Of a DNA stretch of 64,000 bases, positions 59,797-64,000 are shown one piece after another. Both the position numbers and the translations under genes were made by a program. The notes under the pieces are model-generated. The model did not search any database. It saw nothing but the letters and a program-made list of their open reading frames with translations, and had not been told where the DNA came from. This stretch comes from VXRJ01 sp965246995 (GTDB lineage Bacteria > Acidobacteriota > Vicinamibacteria > Vicinamibacterales > UBA8438), in contig OZ252008.1 in NCBI GenBank assembly GCA_965246995.1, positions 310,001 to 374,000 of the forward strand. The letters are read 5' to 3'. Within the stretch, counting starts at the first letter, position 1, and each line of letters begins with the position of its first letter.

Positions 59797-61293
59797 TTGC
59801 CGACACTGACCTCGACGTCGCTCACGTCGACGATTGAGGAACCGCGGGATCCGCTACCCGAAACGACCCTCGACACGCTACCCGACAGACTCCGGACGGC
59901 CGTGAGTCATCCGGGTTGGACCGAGTTGATGCCGGTCCAGGCTCAGGGAATACCGTACCTGCTGGCGGGACGCGACCTGGTGATTCAGGCGCGGACCGGG
60001 AGCGGCAAGACTGCGGCGTTCCTGCTCCCGATGCTGGAACGGCTCGACGCCTCGCTCGATCGGACGCAGGCACTGGTCCTGGTGCCGACCCGCGAGCTGG
60101 CGCGCCAGGTGCAGTCGGACGCCGAGATGCTCTGGCCGGGGAGCGGACTGCGTTCGGTCGCGGTGTACGGCGGCGTCGGCTACGAGCCGCAGTTAAAGGC
60201 GCTGAAGGAAGGCGTACAACTTGTCGTGGCGACGCCGGGACGTGCGCTCGACCATCTGCTGCGCGGCGCCTTCTCGCTCAAGGACCTGAAGATGCTGGTC
60301 TTCGACGAGGCGGACCGGATGCTCTCGATGGGGTTCTATCCCGACATGAAGCAGGTGCAGCAGTACCTGCCGGATCGGCCGATGCATACGCTGATGTTCT
60401 CGGCGACGTTTCCGGCGTCGGTGATGCGGACGGCGCGCGACTTCATCCCGGAGCCCGAGTTCCTGACGCTGAGCCGCGATCATGTCCACGTCACCGACAC
60501 CGAGCACGTCTTCTACACGGTGCCGCCGATGGAGAAGGACCGGGCCCTGGTCCGGATCATCGAGCTGGAGAACCCGTCATCGGCGTTCATCTTCTGCAAC
60601 ACGAAACAGAACGTCCATTACGTCACGGTGGTGCTGCAACGGTTCGGCTACGACGCGGACGAGCTGAGTGCCGACCGGTCGCAGGGCGACCGCGAGCGGA
60701 TCCTGAAGCGGGTACGCGAAGGGAAGCTCCGCTTCCTGGTGGCGACCGACGTCGCCTCGCGCGGGATCGACATCCCGGATCTGTCGCATGTCATTCAGTA
60801 CGAACCGCCGGAAGACCCCGAAGACTATGTCCACCGCGCCGGTCGGACGGGGCGCGCGGGGGCCGGGGGAACGGCGCTGTCGCTCGTTTCCGAGGCCGAG
60901 AAACTGAACATCGATCAGATCAAGAAGCGGTACGGGATCGCGTTCGAGCAGCGTCCGCTCCCTACGGACGACGATGTCGCGGCGGTCGTGGCCGAGCGGC
61001 TGACGGCGCTCCTCGAGGCGCGTCTCCGCAAACGCGATCGGTTGCGGGCCGAACGGAGCCAGCGCTTCATCCCGCTCGCGCGGCAACTGGCCGAGAACGA
61101 GGACGAGTCGCGGATCATGGCGATGCTGCTTGACGACTATTATCAGGAGACGCTCCACCCGAACGCCGATCCGGGTGTCGAGCGAGCGGATTCGATGAAA
61201 CTGCCGGCCAAGAAGCAGTTATCGCATCCGTCCGGGCCCGCCGGGGGGCGGCCGCGCAGCCGCCCACACCGCAGCGAACGACCGCGGCGGTAG
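59797..61293 (+). CDS. DEAD-box RNA helicase
   Basis: A 498-residue protein with the DEAD-box motif set: ARTGSGKTAAF (I), PTRELA (Ia), TPGR (Ib), VFDEADRM (II), FSATF (III), IFCNTKQ (IV), VATDVASRGIDIP (V) and HRAGRTGR (VI). A basic C-terminal tail follows. It unwinds RNA. The start is uncertain: TTG 59797 has no ribosome-binding site, while an ATG at 59759 in another frame, eight bases after TACAAT, gives only 16 codons before a stop at 59807. The helicase may depend on a frameshift or on translation restart. Confidence 0.88.
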   Translation: MPTLTSTSLTSTIEEPRDPLPETTLDTLPDRLRTAVSHPGWTELMPVQAQGIPYLLAGRDLVIQARTGSGKTAAFLLPMLERLDASLDRTQALVLVPTRELARQVQSDAEMLWPGSGLRSVAVYGGVGYEPQLKALKEGVQLVVATPGRALDHLLRGAFSLKDLKMLVFDEADRMLSMGFYPDMKQVQQYLPDRPMHTLMFSATFPASVMRTARDFIPEPEFLTLSRDHVHVTDTEHVFYTVPPMEKDRALVRIIELENPSSAFIFCNTKQNVHYVTVVLQRFGYDADELSADRSQGDRERILKRVREGKLRFLVATDVASRGIDIPDLSHVIQYEPPEDPEDYVHRAGRTGRAGAGGTALSLVSEAEKLNIDQIKKRYGIAFEQRPLPTDDDVAAVVAERLTALLEARLRKRDRLRAERSQRFIPLARQLAENEDESRIMAMLLDDYYQETLHPNADPGVERADSMKLPAKKQLSHPSGPAGGRPRSRPHRSERPRR

Positions 61294-61311
61294 GCGCCGC
61301 GGCGGTAGGCG
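61282..61311. repeat. 15-bp exact tandem duplication across the helicase stop codon
   Basis: The 15-bp unit CCGCGGCGGTAGGCG occurs twice in a row (61282-61296, 61297-61311). The TAG stop of the helicase gene lies in the first copy. Confidence 0.7.
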
Positions 61312-61350
61312 GACGGCACGAAACGGCACAACGACGAGGAGAACGACGAG

Positions 61351-62859
<1,509 letters not shown>

Positions 62860-62893
62860 GTGTGGCGAAGGCGCGGGCTCCGCGGGGGAGCGT

Positions 62894-63583
62894 ATGACGT
62901 TGGCTCGTATCGTCCGGACGGCGTTCGTCACCGCCTGCGTGCTGTCCGGATGGGCTTCGGCGGCGGTGGCGCAGACTGCGTGGGGAGGCGAAATCGCCGG
63001 CGGCTACCAGGCCCCGCGAGCCTCCGGTGACGATGCCGACCTGCACGGGTGGTTTCTCTCCGGCGGATTCGACCTCACGCCTGCCCTGGCGCTGGTCGGC
63101 GAAGTGAGCGTGGCGGGTGACCGCACCGTCATCGAGATTCCCTTCCTGCCGGAGCTCGGCCTGGAGCTGGGGCGGCGGGACACGACGATCCTGGGCGGCG
63201 TCCAGGCTGCCTACCGAAAGCGGCGCCTCTCGCTGTTCGGAAGGTCCCTGTTCGGTCGGCAACGGTCGACCGGCGATATCCAGTTCCTGGAAGTCGGACT
63301 GGACCTGGCGGTGAGGAGCTGGGCTCTCCAGTTGGGCGGCGGGATCGACATTCACGTCACGGACCGTGTGGCGATCCGGGTCCAGGGCGACTGGAGGCGA
63401 AGCCGGTTCGGCGACGTGACGGTGGGCGGGTTTCCCGGCGCCGACTTCCCGGGGGAAATCTCTGGCGACGGTCTGTCTGATGGCAATCTCTTTGCCGATG
63501 TCGGCTTTCCCGGCTTGCCGGCCTTCACCCGGAATACACCCCGCTTCGCCGTGGGTCTGGCGTACCGGTTCGGACGCGCATGA
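62894..63583 (+). CDS. Outer membrane beta-barrel protein
   Basis: A 229-residue exported protein with a signal peptide (cut near AAVAQTAW) and alternating hydrophobic strands ending in a C-terminal aromatic (FAVGLAYRFGRA), typical of a small outer-membrane barrel: GWFLSGGFDLTPALALVGEVS and GDIQFLEVGLDLAVRSWALQLG. No specific family is assigned. GGGGGAG precedes the ATG at 62894. Confidence 0.75.
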   Translation: MTLARIVRTAFVTACVLSGWASAAVAQTAWGGEIAGGYQAPRASGDDADLHGWFLSGGFDLTPALALVGEVSVAGDRTVIEIPFLPELGLELGRRDTTILGGVQAAYRKRRLSLFGRSLFGRQRSTGDIQFLEVGLDLAVRSWALQLGGGIDIHVTDRVAIRVQGDWRRSRFGDVTVGGFPGADFPGEISGDGLSDGNLFADVGFPGLPAFTRNTPRFAVGLAYRFGRA

Positions 63584-63617
63584 GGCGTCCGCGCGTCCTG
63601 GGCGGCCCCGGGCCCGG

Positions 63618-64000
63618 CTATTCGGACGGGCGACGGGCGTAGGTCTCGAGCAGTCGCTCCTGGCAGTTGATTCGTTCGGTGCCCGCGGGAACCTCGACCG
63701 GGCGGTAGGAGCCGTCGGTCTGGAGTTCCATCGTCCGGTCGGTGTCGGAGAACATCGTCTCGAGGACCACGTCGCGGATGTGGTTCCGAACGCCCGGATC
63801 GCGCATGTAGGAGAGTGTCTCGACCCGGCGGTCGAGGTTCCGTTCCATCAGGTCGGCGCTGCCAATCAGCACCTCGGGCTGGCCGCCGTTGACGAAGTAG
63901 TAGAGGCGGGAGTGCTCGAGGAAGCGGCCGACGACCGAGCGGACACGGATCGTCTCGCTGATGCCCGCAATCCCGGGCCGGAGACAACAGACGCCCCGAA
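63618..64000 (-). CDS. ppk1: Polyphosphate kinase 1, C-terminal part (cut by window edge)
   Basis: The minus-strand frame at the right edge encodes RGVCCLRPGIAGISETI, VRSVVGRFLEHSRLYYFVNGG, IGSADLMERNLDRRVETL and a normal C-terminus. These are the terminal domains of Ppk1, which polymerises ATP phosphate into polyphosphate. The first part lies beyond the window. Confidence 0.93.
   Translation of the reverse strand, partial: RGVCCLRPGIAGISETIRVRSVVGRFLEHSRLYYFVNGGQPEVLIGSADLMERNLDRRVETLSYMRDPGVRNHIRDVVLETMFSDTDRTMELQTDGSYRPVEVPAGTERINCQERLLETYARRPSE

Noticed and set aside
61294..61350. SAH or SAM riboswitch before ahcY
   Set aside because: The leader is only 57 bases, with no recognisable stem arrangement.

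Overview
This is GC-rich, densely coded bacterial DNA. No rRNA, tRNA, CRISPR array, phage module or replication origin was recognised. The gene families point to an environmental Acidobacteriota, most like the Vicinamibacteria group. The evidence is an ADOP-type MacB permease, a DUF5916 barrel protein, DUF1501/DUF1549-DUF1553 and DUF1592/DUF1552 pairs, many secreted PQQ propellers and many multi-domain cytochromes. That placement is an inference from gene content. Planctomycetes or Verrucomicrobia share some of these families.

Layout. 1-3.5 kb: an ECF sigma factor, its zinc-finger anti-sigma and a membrane-anchored Spy/CnrX-like protein, with a second Spy-like gene divergent and a cut-off MBOAT acyltransferase beyond. 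3.7-8.8 kb: a DUF1549/DUF1553 cytochrome and a DUF1501 protein separated by a 181-bp MITE-like element. 8.8-13.3 kb: an accessory block on the minus strand with RNase H, a Panacea (SocA-like) protein, two AAA/DUF4143 ATPases and a deleted copy of the RNase H gene. A third ATPase lies at 18.9 kb behind a probable leaderless promoter. 13.5-18.8 kb: a VOC protein, DUF169, a copper-type operon (small Cys/His-rich protein, multicopper oxidase, TolC-like factor) and DUF2911. 20.1-28.6 kb: an octaheme cytochrome with DUF2231, a DUF1592/DUF1552 pair and two PQQ propellers. 28.6-42.4 kb: HipBA, a GDH-type quinoprotein, DUF5916, MsrB, a broken ParE module, a PQQ propeller, a VTT protein, a PHM-like cytochrome, a zincless Fpg/Nei and a nucleotidyltransferase pair resembling a toxin-antitoxin.

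42.4-48.3 kb holds the clearest evolutionary event. An ADOP permease is split by an IS1380-family element and, directly beside it, an IS1182-type element. Each junction carries CTAG. Removing both elements and the extra CTAG copies restores an uninterrupted 839-codon reading frame. The IS1380 element also carries a strong inverted repeat that would hide its transposase start site in read-through transcripts.

48.3-64 kb: an NHL propeller, MazEF with a near-perfect palindromic divergent promoter, a frameshifted NmrA-like gene, the pntB/pntAB/pntAA transhydrogenase set coupled by a 4-bp overlap to a PQQ dehydrogenase, an esterase, a small regulator and membrane-protein operon, a cytochrome-PQQ dehydrogenase, a DEAD-box helicase, ahcY, an outer-membrane protein and the end of ppk1.

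Taken together, the region encodes a large periplasmic oxidation capacity (quinoproteins and cytochromes) with envelope and metal stress control. It is interspersed with toxin-antitoxin modules, ATPases and insertion elements. No intergenic stretch longer than about 300 bases lacks a described feature.
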